Assembly (NCBI GenBank): GCA_963812915.1
Contig: CAWEXB010000003.1
Location: 248,001 to 312,000, forward strand
DNA length: 64,000 nt
Reading direction: 5' to 3'
Source: JACVRW01 sp963812915
Lineage (GTDB): Bacteria > Actinomycetota > Thermoleophilia > Solirubrobacterales > Thermoleophilaceae
The notes under the pieces are model-generated. The model was given only the letters and a program-made list of their open reading frames with translations, did no database searches and had not been told where the DNA came from. This document shows, one piece after another, positions 51,085-61,982 of the stretch. Within the stretch, counting starts at the first letter, position 1; each line of letters opens with the position of its first letter. The position numbers and the translations under genes were made by a program.

Positions 51085-52031
51085 CCACCGCGCAGGCGAG
51101 CGATCAGCGCGGCGAGGAGCAGCGCGGCGGCCTCAGCACCAGGGCGAAGGTCCTCATCGCGCTGGGGATCTACCTGGGGGTGGCGGTCCTGCTGTACGTC
51201 ATCTTCGGCGACGAGGGCCGCAACGAGGAGTTCCAGCCCCAGGACGAGTTCAAGCTCGACCCGTGGATCGAGATCAAGATCGGCTCCCTCGATCTCAGCT
51301 TCAACAAGGCGGTGCTCTACCTCCTCATCACATGCGCGCTCACCGCCGGAACGATGCTGTACATCGCAAATCGCATGAAACAGCGCCCGAACCGCACCCA
51401 GACGATCATGGAGGGCGCCTACGACCTCACCTACACGAACATCACGAAGGGAAACATGGACGAGGCGGCGGCGGCCAGGTGGTTCCCCTTCGTGGCCACG
51501 CTCTTCTTCTTCATCTGGTTCTCGAACATGATCGGGTACATCCCGCTGCCGGTGAACGACCACGAGACGATCAACATCGCCGGCATCGAGTTCCCCGCCT
51601 TCGCGCTTTACGCGGCTACCGCGAACCTGTCGATTCCGCTGGTCCTGACCCTCACGGTCTTCATCCTCTACCAGGCCTACGGCATCCGCCGGCACGGCCT
51701 CGTCAAATACCTCAAGGGCTGGCTGCCCGCCGGCGTTTCCGGCGGAGCCGCCGTGCCGATCTTCTTCATCGAGGTGATCTCGCAGTTCGTCCGGATCATC
51801 TCCCTGTCCGTCCGGCTGTTCGCAAACATCCTGGCCGGCCACCTGCTGATCCTGTTCATGGGCGGCGGGCTCGCAGTACTGCTGGGCATCGCCGCGCTCG
51901 GGTGGATCACGCTGCCGATCGCGATCGCCTTCTTCATCTTCGAGGTCGGGCTGATAGCCACGCTGCAGGCCTTCATCTTCGCCACGCTCACATCCATCTA
52001 CTTCGGCGAGGCAAGCGCCGGGGGTCACTGA
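51081..52031 (+). CDS. atpB: ATP synthase F0 subunit a
   Basis: 316 aa integral membrane proton channel. The essential Arg lies in SLSVRLFANILAGHLLIL, and the conserved last helix is EVGLIATLQAFIFATLTSIY. A hydrophilic extension of about 75 residues precedes the core, longer than in E. coli. GTG 51081 overlaps the preceding stop. Confidence 0.95.
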   Translation: MTTAQASDQRGEEQRGGLSTRAKVLIALGIYLGVAVLLYVIFGDEGRNEEFQPQDEFKLDPWIEIKIGSLDLSFNKAVLYLLITCALTAGTMLYIANRMKQRPNRTQTIMEGAYDLTYTNITKGNMDEAAAARWFPFVATLFFFIWFSNMIGYIPLPVNDHETINIAGIEFPAFALYAATANLSIPLVLTLTVFILYQAYGIRRHGLVKYLKGWLPAGVSGGAAVPIFFIEVISQFVRIISLSVRLFANILAGHLLILFMGGGLAVLLGIAALGWITLPIAIAFFIFEVGLIATLQAFIFATLTSIYFGEASAGGH

Positions 52032-52056
52032 AGACCACTAAGGAGGGGCACAGACA

Positions 52057-52314
52057 ATGGTCGACATCCTGCTTCCGATCGCCCAGGTCACAGACGACGG
52101 GCTCAAGGCGATCGCCCTGGGCATCGGGGCCGGCCTCGGCACGGTCGGACCGGGCATCGGCGTCGGGTTCATCTTCGGCAAGGTGATCGAATCGGTCACC
52201 CGCCAGCCCGAGATGCGCGAGGAGATCACGAGCATCCAGTGGCTCGGATTCGCCCTGACCGAGGCGATCATCTTCTACGCGTTCATCTTCGGCCTGATCG
52301 CCTTCTTCCTGTAG
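52057..52314 (+). CDS. atpE: ATP synthase F0 subunit c
   Basis: 85-aa proteolipid hairpin: helix 1 GIGAGLGTVGPGIGVGFIFG, polar loop TRQPEM, helix 2 with the proton-binding Glu69 in FALTEAIIFYAFIF. No sodium-type Gln/Ser ligand set is evident, so proton coupling is expected. AAGGAGGGG precedes GTG/ATG 52057. Confidence 0.96.
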   Translation: MVDILLPIAQVTDDGLKAIALGIGAGLGTVGPGIGVGFIFGKVIESVTRQPEMREEITSIQWLGFALTEAIIFYAFIFGLIAFFL

Positions 52315-52905
52315 ATGGAAGCCATGGGGCACATCGCGAGCTTCCTGCTGATCGCCCAGGAGGGCGGCGGCGAGGAGTCGGGCGGCGACTTCCTCGTCAC
52401 ACCGAGCCTGGGGCTGATGATCTGGACGCTGCTCGCATTCGGCGTCACGCTCTACCTGCTGTATAAGTTCGCCTTCCCGCGGATCGCCGAGGCGCTCGAC
52501 CGGCGACGCCTGGCGATCGAGGAGTCGATCGACCACGCCGAGCGGACCAAGCGCGAGGCCGACGAGCTGCTCGAGGAGTACCGCGGCCGGCTGCGCGAGG
52601 CGCGCGAGCAGGCGGAGCAGATCGTGGTTCGGGCGCGCAGGGCGAGCGACTCGCTGCAGGACGATGCGAAGGCCGCCGCGTCGAAGCAGCGCGAGGAGCT
52701 GCTTGCATCAACGCGGCGGGACATCGAGGCCGAGACGCGCCGCGCGCTCGAGGAGATCCGCAAGGAGGTGGCCAACCTCACCGTCGTCGCCACCGAGAAG
52801 GTCACGCGCAAGTCGCTCACGCCCGAGGACCACCGCCGGCTGATCGAGGAAGCGCTCGGCGAGGTCGACTTCTCGACGCTGGCGAGGGAAGGAAACGGCC
52901 GCTAA
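52315..52905 (+). CDS. atpF: ATP synthase F0 subunit b
   Basis: 196 aa: one N-terminal membrane helix (SLGLMIWTLLAFGVTLYLLYKF) and a long charged coiled coil forming the peripheral stalk. ATG 52315 immediately follows the atpE stop; the gene ends overlapping the atpH start (TAATG). Confidence 0.95.
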   Translation: MEAMGHIASFLLIAQEGGGEESGGDFLVTPSLGLMIWTLLAFGVTLYLLYKFAFPRIAEALDRRRLAIEESIDHAERTKREADELLEEYRGRLREAREQAEQIVVRARRASDSLQDDAKAAASKQREELLASTRRDIEAETRRALEEIRKEVANLTVVATEKVTRKSLTPEDHRRLIEEALGEVDFSTLAREGNGR

Positions 52906-53441
52906 TGGAGGAGATCTCCGAGGTCTACGCGCGCGCGCTGTTCCAGGCCGCCAAGGAGAACGACGTCCTCGACCGCGTGCGCGACGAGCTGGGGCAGTTC
53001 GCCGACGCGCTCGACAAGGACCGCAACCTCCAGGTCTTCCTGTTCTCGCCCTACTTCTCGAGCGAGGAGAAGAAGGACGGGGTCCGCCGGATCGTGGCCG
53101 ACGCCGACGAGCGCACCGTCAACTTCCTCGAGCTGCTGGCGGAGCGGCACCGCATGCCGGTGCTGTTCCGCATTCGGCGCTCGTTCGACGAGATGTGGGC
53201 CGAGGAGAACAGGCTTCTCCCGGTGACGGTGACCAGCGCGGTCGAGCTCGACCAGGGCCTCGTGGAGGACATCGGCAGGCGAATCGGGGAGCAGACCGGA
53301 CGGCGCGTCGAGCTCTCGTCCAGCGTCGATCCCGACGTGCTCGGTGGCCTCAAGGTCCAGGTTGGCAACATGGTGCTCGACGCCACCGTGCGAAACAGGC
53401 TCGAACAACTACGCAAGCAGGTCACGAGGGCCGCGGCCTAG
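52905..53441 (+). CDS. atpH: ATP synthase F1 subunit delta
   Basis: 178 aa, the stalk subunit joining b to alpha. N-terminal EISEVYARALFQAAKEN and the C-terminal family signature GGLKVQVGNMVLDATVRNRL are clear. Overlaps atpF by one base. Confidence 0.95.
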   Translation: MEEISEVYARALFQAAKENDVLDRVRDELGQFADALDKDRNLQVFLFSPYFSSEEKKDGVRRIVADADERTVNFLELLAERHRMPVLFRIRRSFDEMWAEENRLLPVTVTSAVELDQGLVEDIGRRIGEQTGRRVELSSSVDPDVLGGLKVQVGNMVLDATVRNRLEQLRKQVTRAAA

Positions 53442-53461
53442 TGGTCTAAGGAGACATCTAA

Positions 53462-55145
<1,684 letters not shown>

Positions 55146-55148
55146 GCG

Positions 55149-56042
55149 ATGGCCACCCTGAAGGACATCCGCGGCCGCATCTCGTCGTTCAAGAACATGC
55201 GCAAGATCACGCGCGCGATGGAGATGGTCGCCGCCGCGCGGCTTCGGCGGGCGGAGCAGCGCATCGAGCATCTGCGCCCCTACGCCGACGCCCTCCGGCG
55301 GATGACGAGCCGCGCCTCCCAGGCCGCGGAGAACATCCCCAGCCTTCCGATCCTCGAGGAGAAGCAGCAGGTACAGCGCGTCGGCCTACTGCTCGTGACG
55401 GGCGACCGCGGCCTCGCGGGCCCCTTCAACGCCCAGATCATCCGTGCCGGCAACCGCCGAGCGGCGGAGCTGAGGAGGGAGAGCCTGCAGACCGTCTGGT
55501 ACGCGTCGGGTCGCCGCGGTGAGTCGTCGCTCAAGTTCAGGGGCCTGGAGATCGCCGCCTCCTGGACCGGCTTCACAGACCGGCCCGCGTTCGCCGACGC
55601 GCGGGTGATCGCCGACGGGCTCGCCGCCGCCTACGTGGACGACAAGGTCGACCGCGTCGAGATCTTCTACAACGGCTACATCTCGGCGGTTCGCCAGGAG
55701 GTTCGCCACGAGACGCTCCTCCCCCTCCAGCAGGCGGATGTGTTGGAGGAGGAGCCCGAGGGCGAGGAGGACATCCACCAGCGGGCGCTCTGGATCTACG
55801 AGCCCGACCCCGAGGAGATCCTCGCCCGGCTGGTGCCGGATTACGTCGAGATCTCCATCTACCGGGCGCTGCTGGAGTCGACGGCGTCCGAGCACGGGGC
55901 CCGGATGACCGCGATGCGCAACGCCTCCGACAACGCGGCCGAGCTGATCGACGACCTCACGCTCGAGGCGAACCGCCAGCGTCAGGCGGAGATCACGCAG
56001 GAGATCATGGAAGTCGTCGCCGGAGCCGAGGCACTTAGATAA
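55149..56042 (+). CDS. atpG: ATP synthase F1 subunit gamma
   Basis: 297 aa central shaft: N-terminal SSFKNMRKITRAMEMVAAA, GLLLVTGDRGLAGPFNAQII, and C-terminal signature ESTASEHGARMTAMRNASDN. Starts three bases after atpA ends; intact. Confidence 0.95.
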   Translation: MATLKDIRGRISSFKNMRKITRAMEMVAAARLRRAEQRIEHLRPYADALRRMTSRASQAAENIPSLPILEEKQQVQRVGLLLVTGDRGLAGPFNAQIIRAGNRRAAELRRESLQTVWYASGRRGESSLKFRGLEIAASWTGFTDRPAFADARVIADGLAAAYVDDKVDRVEIFYNGYISAVRQEVRHETLLPLQQADVLEEEPEGEEDIHQRALWIYEPDPEEILARLVPDYVEISIYRALLESTASEHGARMTAMRNASDNAAELIDDLTLEANRQRQAEITQEIMEVVAGAEALR

Positions 56043-56051
56043 GGAGACAGA

Positions 56052-57519
56052 GTGGAAGCCGGAACGCAGCCCCAGCAGCAGGAGGGCCGCGCGGAGGAGC
56101 GCGACGCCCACCTCGGCACCGTCGAGGAGGTCCAGGGAGTCGTCGTCGAGGTGGTGTTCCCCGGCGACCTGCCCGAGATCAACCACGCGCTCGAGATCGA
56201 GCTGGACTCGGGTGACGGCGACGGCAAGCGCCGGCTCGTGCTCGAGGTCCAGCAGCAGATCGGCGACGACCGCGTGCGCGCCGTGGCCATGGACTCCACC
56301 GACGGCCTCTCGCGTGGCACGCGGGTGCGGGACACGGGCGGCCCGATCACGGTGCCCGTCGGCAGGGGCACTCTCGGTCGCCTCTTCAACCTCCTCGGAG
56401 AACCGATCGACGAGGCGGGCGAGGTCCAGGCCGATGAGCGCTGGCCGATCCACCGGCCGGCGCCGAGCGTCGAGGACCTCGACCCCCACGCGCGAGATCC
56501 TCGAGACCGGCATCAAGGTGATCGACCTCCTCGCCCCCTACCCGAGGGGCGGCAAGGTGGGGCTGTTCGGCGGAGCCGGCGTGGGCAAGACCGTGCTGAT
56601 CCAGGAGCTCATCCGCTCGATCGCCGAGGAGCACGAGGGCCTGTCGGCCTTCTGCGGCGTCGGCGAGCGCTCGCGCGAGGGCAACGACCTCTGGCTCGAG
56701 ATGACCGAGTCGGGCGTGATCGACAGGACCGTGCTCGTCTTCGGCCAGATGAACGAGCCCCCGGGCGCGCGCATGCGCGTCGGGCTTTCCGGTCTGACGA
56801 TGGCGGAGTACTTCCGCGAGGAGGGCGGGCAGGACGTGCTGCTCTTCATCGACAACATCTTCCGCTTCGTGCAGGCGGGCTCGGAGGTGTCGGCGCTGCT
56901 CGGCCGTATGCCCTCGCAGGTGGGCTACCAGCCCACGCTCGAGACCGAGATGGGACAGCTCCAGGAGCGGATCACGTCGACCCGCCAGGGCTCGGTCACC
57001 TCGGTGCAGGCGATCTACGTGCCGGCCGACGACCTGACCGACCCGGCGCCGGCGTCGGTGTTCGCCCACCTGAACGCAACCACGACGCTCTCGCGGGCGA
57101 TCGCCGAGCAGGGCATCTACCCCGCGGTCGACCCGCTCGACTCGACGTCCACCATCCTCAAGCCCGACATCGTCGGCCAGGACCACTTCGAGGTCGCGAA
57201 CCAGGTCCAGGAGATCCTGCAGCGCTACACGGAGCTCCAGGACATCATCGCCATTCTCGGCATCGACGAGCTCTCGGACGAGGACAAGCTAACCGTGCAG
57301 CGCGCGCGCAAGGTGCAGCGGTTCCTCTCGCAGCCGTTCTTCGTGGCCGAGCAGTTCACCGGCACGCCGGGGGAGTTCGTGAAGGTCGAGGACACGGTGC
57401 GCTCCTTCCGCGAGATCATCGACGGCAAGCACGACGACCTGCCGGAGCGCGCCTTCCTGCTCAAGGGACCCATCGAGCAGGTGGTGGAGGCGGCCGGCGG
57501 CGCCCGCGAGGAGGGGTAG
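56052..57519 (+). CDS. atpD: ATP synthase F1 subunit beta (one indel)
   Basis: About 488 aa after removing one C from CCCCC near 56488 (DLDP then TREILETGIKVIDLL). Catalytic Walker A GGAGVGKTVL, GVGERSREGNDLW, Walker B VLLFIDNIFRF and the signature PAPASVFAHLNATTTLSR. AAGGAGACAGA lies before GTG 56052. Confidence 0.94.
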
Positions 57520-57522
57520 GGG

Positions 57523-57934
57523 TTGGCTCGCTCCTCCTTCCCGGTCGAGGTCCTCACGCCCGAGGGCCAGGTCTTCGCGGACGACGTGGAGATGGTCTCC
57601 ACCCGCACGACTACCGGTTCGATCGGCATCCTCGCCCGCCACGCGCCGCTGATGGCCATCCTCGAGCCGACCGAGCTGCGCCTCTACAAGTCGGAGTCGG
57701 ACGTGGTGCGCTTCGCCCAGGGCGAGGGCTACCTGCAGGTGGTGGACAACTCGGCGCTGGTGCTCGTCGAGGAGGCGATCCCGCCGGAGAACATCGACCG
57801 CGGCGCGTTCGAGTCGCGGTTGAGGGAGGCGCGCGACGCCGCCGAGCGAGCCGAGGAGGGTTCCGAGGAGCGGCTCTCGCGCCGAGCGCGAGGTGCGGCG
57901 CTACGAGGCCTTCCTCGACGTTCTCTCGAGCTAG
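57523..57934 (+). CDS. atpC: ATP synthase F1 subunit epsilon (one indel)
   Basis: About 136 aa. Beta-sandwich domain FPVEVLTPEGQVFADDVEMV and GSIGILARHAPLMAILEPTEL, then the two-helix C-terminal domain. The frame breaks near 57885 and, with one base removed, ends REVRRYEAFLDVLSS at TAG 57932-57934. TTG 57523 is the only start that keeps the domain. Confidence 0.9.
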
Positions 57935-57977
57935 CCGACCGCCACACCGCGGATCCGGTTAGGCTCGACGGATCCGA

Positions 57978-59084
57978 GTGCTCTACGGGGTCAACGGCGA
58001 GGGAATGGGGCATGCGACCAGGTCGCAGGTCGTCATCGACTCGCTCCTGAGCGAGCATGACGTGCGGGTGGTCGCCTCGGGGGCGGCCTTTCGCTACCTC
58101 CGGGACCGGCTGCCGCGGGTGGACGAGGTCTTCGGCCCGAGCTTCGCGATGAAGGAGGGGGAGATCCAGCGCTGGGCCACGGTGCGTCAGAACATCGCCA
58201 AGGGGCCGCGTGAGCTGCCCGACACGGTCAAGCGCTGGGTGACGGTCGTGCGCGAATGGCGCCCCGATGTCGTGATCACCGACTTCGAGCCGCTCGCCGG
58301 CAGATACGCTCGCGCCACCCGCACGCCGCTGGTCTGCGTCGACAACATCAACATGCTCGACCGCTGCCGGCACGACCGCGAGATCATCGGGCCCGAGCGC
58401 CAGGATTTCGTGGTCGCTCGCGCGGTCACGCGGGCGATGGTTCCGGCGGCCGGTGATTACATCATCACGACCTTCTTCCGGCCGCCGCTGGCTCGCGGGC
58501 GGACGATCCTGGTGCCGCCGATACTGCGTCCGGAGATCGTCGCGGCCGAGGCGACGCGCGGCGATCACCTGATCGTCTACTCGAGCGGCGACGAGGAGCT
58601 TCTCGACATGCTGCGCTTGTCCGGCATGCCCTGTCGCGTGTACGGCATGCGTGGCGGCCCGGAGGAGGGAGTGGTGGAGGGGAACCTCGAGTTCCGGCCA
58701 CGCTCGAACGAGGGATTCGTCGAGGATCTGCGCACCGCGCGGGGCGTGGTCGCGGGCGGCGGGTTCTCGCTGTTGAGCGAGGCGGTCTATCTCGGCAAGC
58801 CGGTGCTGTCGGTGCCGCTTCAGGGCCAATTCGAGCAGTTGATGAACGCGCGTTATCTGCAGCGCGAGGGGTTCGGGATGTGCGCCCCCGCGGTGACGCC
58901 CGCGATCGTGGTCGAGTTCCTCGACCGTCTGGATGAGTTCGAGCTCGCGCTGGCGCGATACGAGCAGGTTGGCAACACGGTGGCGTTGGAGACGATCGAG
59001 GAGCGGGCCGTCGCCGCCGTGGGCGAGGACCGGCGCACGCGCAGGAAGGCGCGGCGGGTCGCACGCCGGCGCGCGAGCGGCTAG
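57978..59084 (+). CDS. MurG-like glycosyltransferase family protein (MJ1255 type)
   Basis: 368 aa, GT-B fold. N-terminal ILYGVNGEGMGHATRS-like loop (VLYGVNGEGMGHATRS), VVASGAAFRYLRDRLP, VVITDFEPLAGRYARAT and the donor-site region VVAGGGFSLLSEAVYLGKPV followed by PLQGQFEQLMNARYL. Resembles MJ1255/VC2487-type transferases, not MurG proper. Sugar and acceptor unknown. TAGGCT at 57960-57965 is a possible -10 box 12 bases ahead of GTG 57978. Confidence 0.8.
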   Translation: MLYGVNGEGMGHATRSQVVIDSLLSEHDVRVVASGAAFRYLRDRLPRVDEVFGPSFAMKEGEIQRWATVRQNIAKGPRELPDTVKRWVTVVREWRPDVVITDFEPLAGRYARATRTPLVCVDNINMLDRCRHDREIIGPERQDFVVARAVTRAMVPAAGDYIITTFFRPPLARGRTILVPPILRPEIVAAEATRGDHLIVYSSGDEELLDMLRLSGMPCRVYGMRGGPEEGVVEGNLEFRPRSNEGFVEDLRTARGVVAGGGFSLLSEAVYLGKPVLSVPLQGQFEQLMNARYLQREGFGMCAPAVTPAIVVEFLDRLDEFELALARYEQVGNTVALETIEERAVAAVGEDRRTRRKARRVARRRASG

Positions 59085-59089
59085 GCAGG

Positions 59090-59095
59090 TACGGT
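59090..59095 (+). promoter_or_regulatory. -10 box of leaderless gene at 59103
   Basis: TACGGT ends 7 bases before ATG 59103. Confidence 0.55.
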
Positions 59096-59102
59096 TGCGC
59101 GC

Positions 59103-60056
59103 ATGCGCGCCCGAAGCCTCCCCTCAAAGACTCTCAGAAGACTCGCCGGCCTGGTCGCCGTCGCCGGCGCATCGCTCTCGTTCGCGGCGCCGGCCCAGGC
59201 TCAGGCCGCGCAGGTGACCTGCCCGGGCACGTTCCACGTGCTGCACGACGACAGGATCGGTGCGCTCCAGATACCGGCGGGGCACTACTCGATCATCGTG
59301 ATCGACGACAGGCGTCTGAGCTGTGCGGAAGCCTCGGATTGGTTCCGTCAGTTCCTCGAGGACTATGACGGCCGGCTGCCAAGGCCGTGGGTGGCGAATA
59401 ACGCCACCGGCACCTTCACGCGCGGGCGCGGGAGCGGAGTCGCGTTCGCCTTCGGTGCGCCGAACACTCCGTCGGGCGGGGGAACGAGCGGGCACCATCC
59501 GGTCAGCGGGCTCTCCTGCCCGGCCTACTTCCGTGTACTCCACAACGATCGCATCGGCAGGCTCAGCCTCCCCGCGGGTCAGTACCGGATCACGCTGCTG
59601 GCGGCCGGGCGGCTGAGCTGCTCGCGCGCGTCGTCGCTGTTCCGGAGCTTCCTGCGGGACTTCAACGGGGTGCTTCCGAGGCCGTGGCGGCTCGATGTGC
59701 GAACGGGGACCTTCTCCTCGAACCACAACGTCGGCTTCCGGGTCAAGCAGGCCGTGGGCGCGCCGGTGCAGCCCGCTCCGATCGGTCGCCATCCGGCCGA
59801 CGGCACTCGCTGTCCGGGCTTCTTCGAGGTGGAGAGCAACGACCGAATTGGCAGTCTGCGACTGCCCGCGGGCAGGTACATCATCACCACGCTGCGGGGC
59901 GGCAACGTGTCCTGCTCGGAGGCGGCGGACGAATTCGAGGAGTTCCTGGGGCTCCCGGCGGGCAACCTGCCGCGCCCGTGGGTGCTGAACGCGCGCAATG
60001 GGGTGTTCAGGGAGAGCGGAACCCGCAACGGCTTCCGCGTGAAGCCGGCGCCCTAG
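59103..60056 (+). CDS. Secreted protein of three tandem ~80-aa Cys-containing repeats
   Basis: 317 aa. Signal peptide (GLVAVAGASLSFAAPAQA) then three repeats at about residues 38-118, 138-218 and 235-315. Each carries C-P-x-x-F-x-V, then DRIG-x-L-x-[IL]-PAG-x-Y-x-I, then SC-x-x-A, an aromatic F, and a short LPRPW motif, then a G-x-F and a closing F. Each repeat has two Cys, probably one disulfide. I recognise no family; adhesion or wall binding would be speculation. Confidence 0.8.
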   Translation: MRARSLPSKTLRRLAGLVAVAGASLSFAAPAQAQAAQVTCPGTFHVLHDDRIGALQIPAGHYSIIVIDDRRLSCAEASDWFRQFLEDYDGRLPRPWVANNATGTFTRGRGSGVAFAFGAPNTPSGGGTSGHHPVSGLSCPAYFRVLHNDRIGRLSLPAGQYRITLLAAGRLSCSRASSLFRSFLRDFNGVLPRPWRLDVRTGTFSSNHNVGFRVKQAVGAPVQPAPIGRHPADGTRCPGFFEVESNDRIGSLRLPAGRYIITTLRGGNVSCSEAADEFEEFLGLPAGNLPRPWVLNARNGVFRESGTRNGFRVKPAP

Positions 60057-60336
60057 GTTCGCGCTCTCCTGCGCGTCGGCCGGCGCGGCTTCGGCGGTCC
60101 CGGCCCGGCAGGAGCACGGGGCCGACCCGCTTCGTCACCCTGCGCAGCACGCCCAAGGGAGTGGGGCGGATCCCCCAGAACGCCGCTCTCCGATTCGTGC
60201 ACGAGCTTGCCCGGGGGGCAAATCCCTGTACGAGTCCGGGAGTCGAGCCCGAGGCGGGCGGCCGAGCGCCTCGGGTCGGAGGCCTGCTCGCTTCGGCACA
60301 TCCGCTTCGCCCCCGGCCCGCCTGGGCGAGGGCGGG
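60057..60336. other. Intergenic region without a recognisable gene
   Basis: About 280 bases. Contains a small hairpin TTGCCC-GGG-GGGCAA (60207-60221) and several GC-rich partial palindromes; no convincing open frame or RNA gene. Confidence 0.4.
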
Positions 60337-60342
60337 TAGGGT
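60337..60342 (+). promoter_or_regulatory. -10 box of leaderless DMT gene
   Basis: TAGGGT ends 9 bases before ATG 60352. Confidence 0.45.
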
Positions 60343-60351
60343 CGCTCCCAC

Positions 60352-61203
60352 ATGGACGTCGTCCTCGCGCTAGTCGCCGCGCTCTGCTTCTCGCTCGGCA
60401 CGGTCCTCGAGCAGCAGGTCGCCTCGACGGCCTCCGAAGAGGAGGCGCGCCACGCCCGCTTCCTGCTGCGCCTGGCGCGCCGGCCGCGCTGGCTCGCGGG
60501 GATCGCCGCGGACGCGCTCGGGTTCGTCGCGCAGGCCGCCGCGCTGGCCATCGGAAGGCTGGTGGTGGTGCAGCCGCTTTTGGCGACGACCGTGGTCTTC
60601 GCGCTCCCGCTGGGCGCGAAGCTGGGGGGCCGCCGTGTCGTGCGGCGCGACATGGCCGCCGCGCTGGCGGTCACGGGGGGGCTGGCGGTCTTCCTCGTGG
60701 TGGCCGACCCGACCGGGGGCAGGGAGGACGCCACCGGCGCCGCGTGGATCGTCTCGTTCGCCGTGACCGGGGTGGTGTGCGCCCTGCTGGCGCTCGCCGC
60801 TCGGGGGCGAGCGCCAGCGCGGCGCGCCGGGCTGCTCGGCGCGGCCGCCGGCATCCTCTTTGGGCTCAGCGCCGCGCTCACCAAGGCGACCGTCGAACGC
60901 GTCGACGAGGGACTGCTCGAGGTGTTCGCCAGCTGGCACCTGTACGCGCTCATCGTCGTGGGCTACGCAGGCATGAGCCTCAGCCAGCGCTCGCTCCAGA
61001 TCGGCGCTCTCGCGCCCTCGGTCGCCACCCAGATGTCGCTCGACCCGATCGCGAGCCTCCTGCTCGGCGTATTCGCGTTCGACGAGACGATCCATGAGGA
61101 CACCGGAGTACTGGTCGCTGCACTGGTCGCGTTCGCCGTGATGATCGCCGGCATCGTGACCCTCGCGGCCGCGGAGCAAGAGCCGGTCGAGGAGCCGCAG
61201 TAG
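60352..61203 (+). CDS. DMT superfamily membrane transporter
   Basis: 283 aa with about nine to ten hydrophobic helices in the two-fold EamA/NIPA-like plan: VVLALVAALCFSLGTVLEQQ in helix 1, VVVQPLLATTVVFALPLG, and second-half QIGALAPSVATQMSLDPIAS with LGVFAFDETIHED. Substrate not predictable; NIPA-like relatives carry divalent cations. The stop TAG doubles as the start of the next gene's -10 box. Confidence 0.8.
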   Translation: MDVVLALVAALCFSLGTVLEQQVASTASEEEARHARFLLRLARRPRWLAGIAADALGFVAQAAALAIGRLVVVQPLLATTVVFALPLGAKLGGRRVVRRDMAAALAVTGGLAVFLVVADPTGGREDATGAAWIVSFAVTGVVCALLALAARGRAPARRAGLLGAAAGILFGLSAALTKATVERVDEGLLEVFASWHLYALIVVGYAGMSLSQRSLQIGALAPSVATQMSLDPIASLLLGVFAFDETIHEDTGVLVAALVAFAVMIAGIVTLAAAEQEPVEEPQ

Positions 61204-61206
61204 GGT
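61201..61206 (+). promoter_or_regulatory. -10 box of leaderless VOC gene
   Basis: TAGGGT ends 8 bases before ATG 61215 and begins with the stop codon of the preceding gene. Confidence 0.5.
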
Positions 61207-61214
61207 CCGCCCCT

Positions 61215-61982
61215 ATGGGCGAACGAACGAGCCACACACCGGGCACCTTCAGCTGGACCGACCTCTCGACAGCGGACCCCGATGGCGCCAAGCGCTTCTA
61301 CATCGGGCTGTTCGGCTGGGAGGCCGAGGACACGCCACTGCCCGAGGGCGGCGTATACACGATGCTGCGTGTGAACGGCAAGGACGCTTGCGCGATCTCG
61401 GCGGCCCGGGAGGGCCAGATGACCGCATGGCTTTCCTACATCACGGTCGACGACGTTGACGCGGTGGCGCGCCGCGCAGGCGAGCTCGGCGGGACGCTTC
61501 ACGCGGAGCCGTTCGACGTGCTGGAAGCAGGACGGATGGCGGTCGTCCAGGATCCGACCGGTGGCGTCTTCGCCCTCTGGCAGCCACGCGACGCCATCGG
61601 GGCGGAGATCGTGAACGGCCCCGGGGCGCTGACCCTGACCCAGCTCAACACGAGCGATCCCGACCGGGCGGGGGAGTTCTACGCCGGACTCTTCGGTTGG
61701 CGCGTGGAGCAGGTCAACGGGGGCGACCAGCCCTACTGGGGGTTGTACCTCGGCGAGCTGGCGGGCGCCGGCATGATGCAGCTGCCGCCCGGGAACCCAG
61801 CGCCGCCGCACTGGCTCGTGTACTTCGGCACCGACGACATCGACGCGGCGGCCGAGCGGATCGCCGGCTCCGGCGGAACGGTCATGGTGCCGAAGATGGA
61901 GGTGCCCGGCGGACACATCCTCGTCGCCGGGGACCCCCAGGGTGCGGTCTTCGGGCTCTTCGCCGGTCGCTTCGACGACTGA
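61215..61982 (+). CDS. Two-domain VOC (glyoxalase/bleomycin-resistance fold) protein
   Basis: 255 aa, two VOC modules: GTFSWTDLSTADPDGAKRFY to VVQDPTGGVFALWQP, and LTLTQLNTSDPDRAGEFYAG to VAGDPQGAVFGLFAG. Duplicated VOC proteins of this type are frequent in Actinobacteria and often described as hydroxylase or resistance proteins without a proven reaction. Converges with the enoyl-CoA hydratase gene with no gap. Confidence 0.85.
   Translation: MGERTSHTPGTFSWTDLSTADPDGAKRFYIGLFGWEAEDTPLPEGGVYTMLRVNGKDACAISAAREGQMTAWLSYITVDDVDAVARRAGELGGTLHAEPFDVLEAGRMAVVQDPTGGVFALWQPRDAIGAEIVNGPGALTLTQLNTSDPDRAGEFYAGLFGWRVEQVNGGDQPYWGLYLGELAGAGMMQLPPGNPAPPHWLVYFGTDDIDAAAERIAGSGGTVMVPKMEVPGGHILVAGDPQGAVFGLFAGRFDD

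Noticed and set aside
60180..60260. tRNA-like stretch containing GAGTCCGGGAGTCGAGCCCG
   Set aside because: I could not form acceptor, D and anticodon arms with a CCA-compatible end; only a short hairpin is supported.
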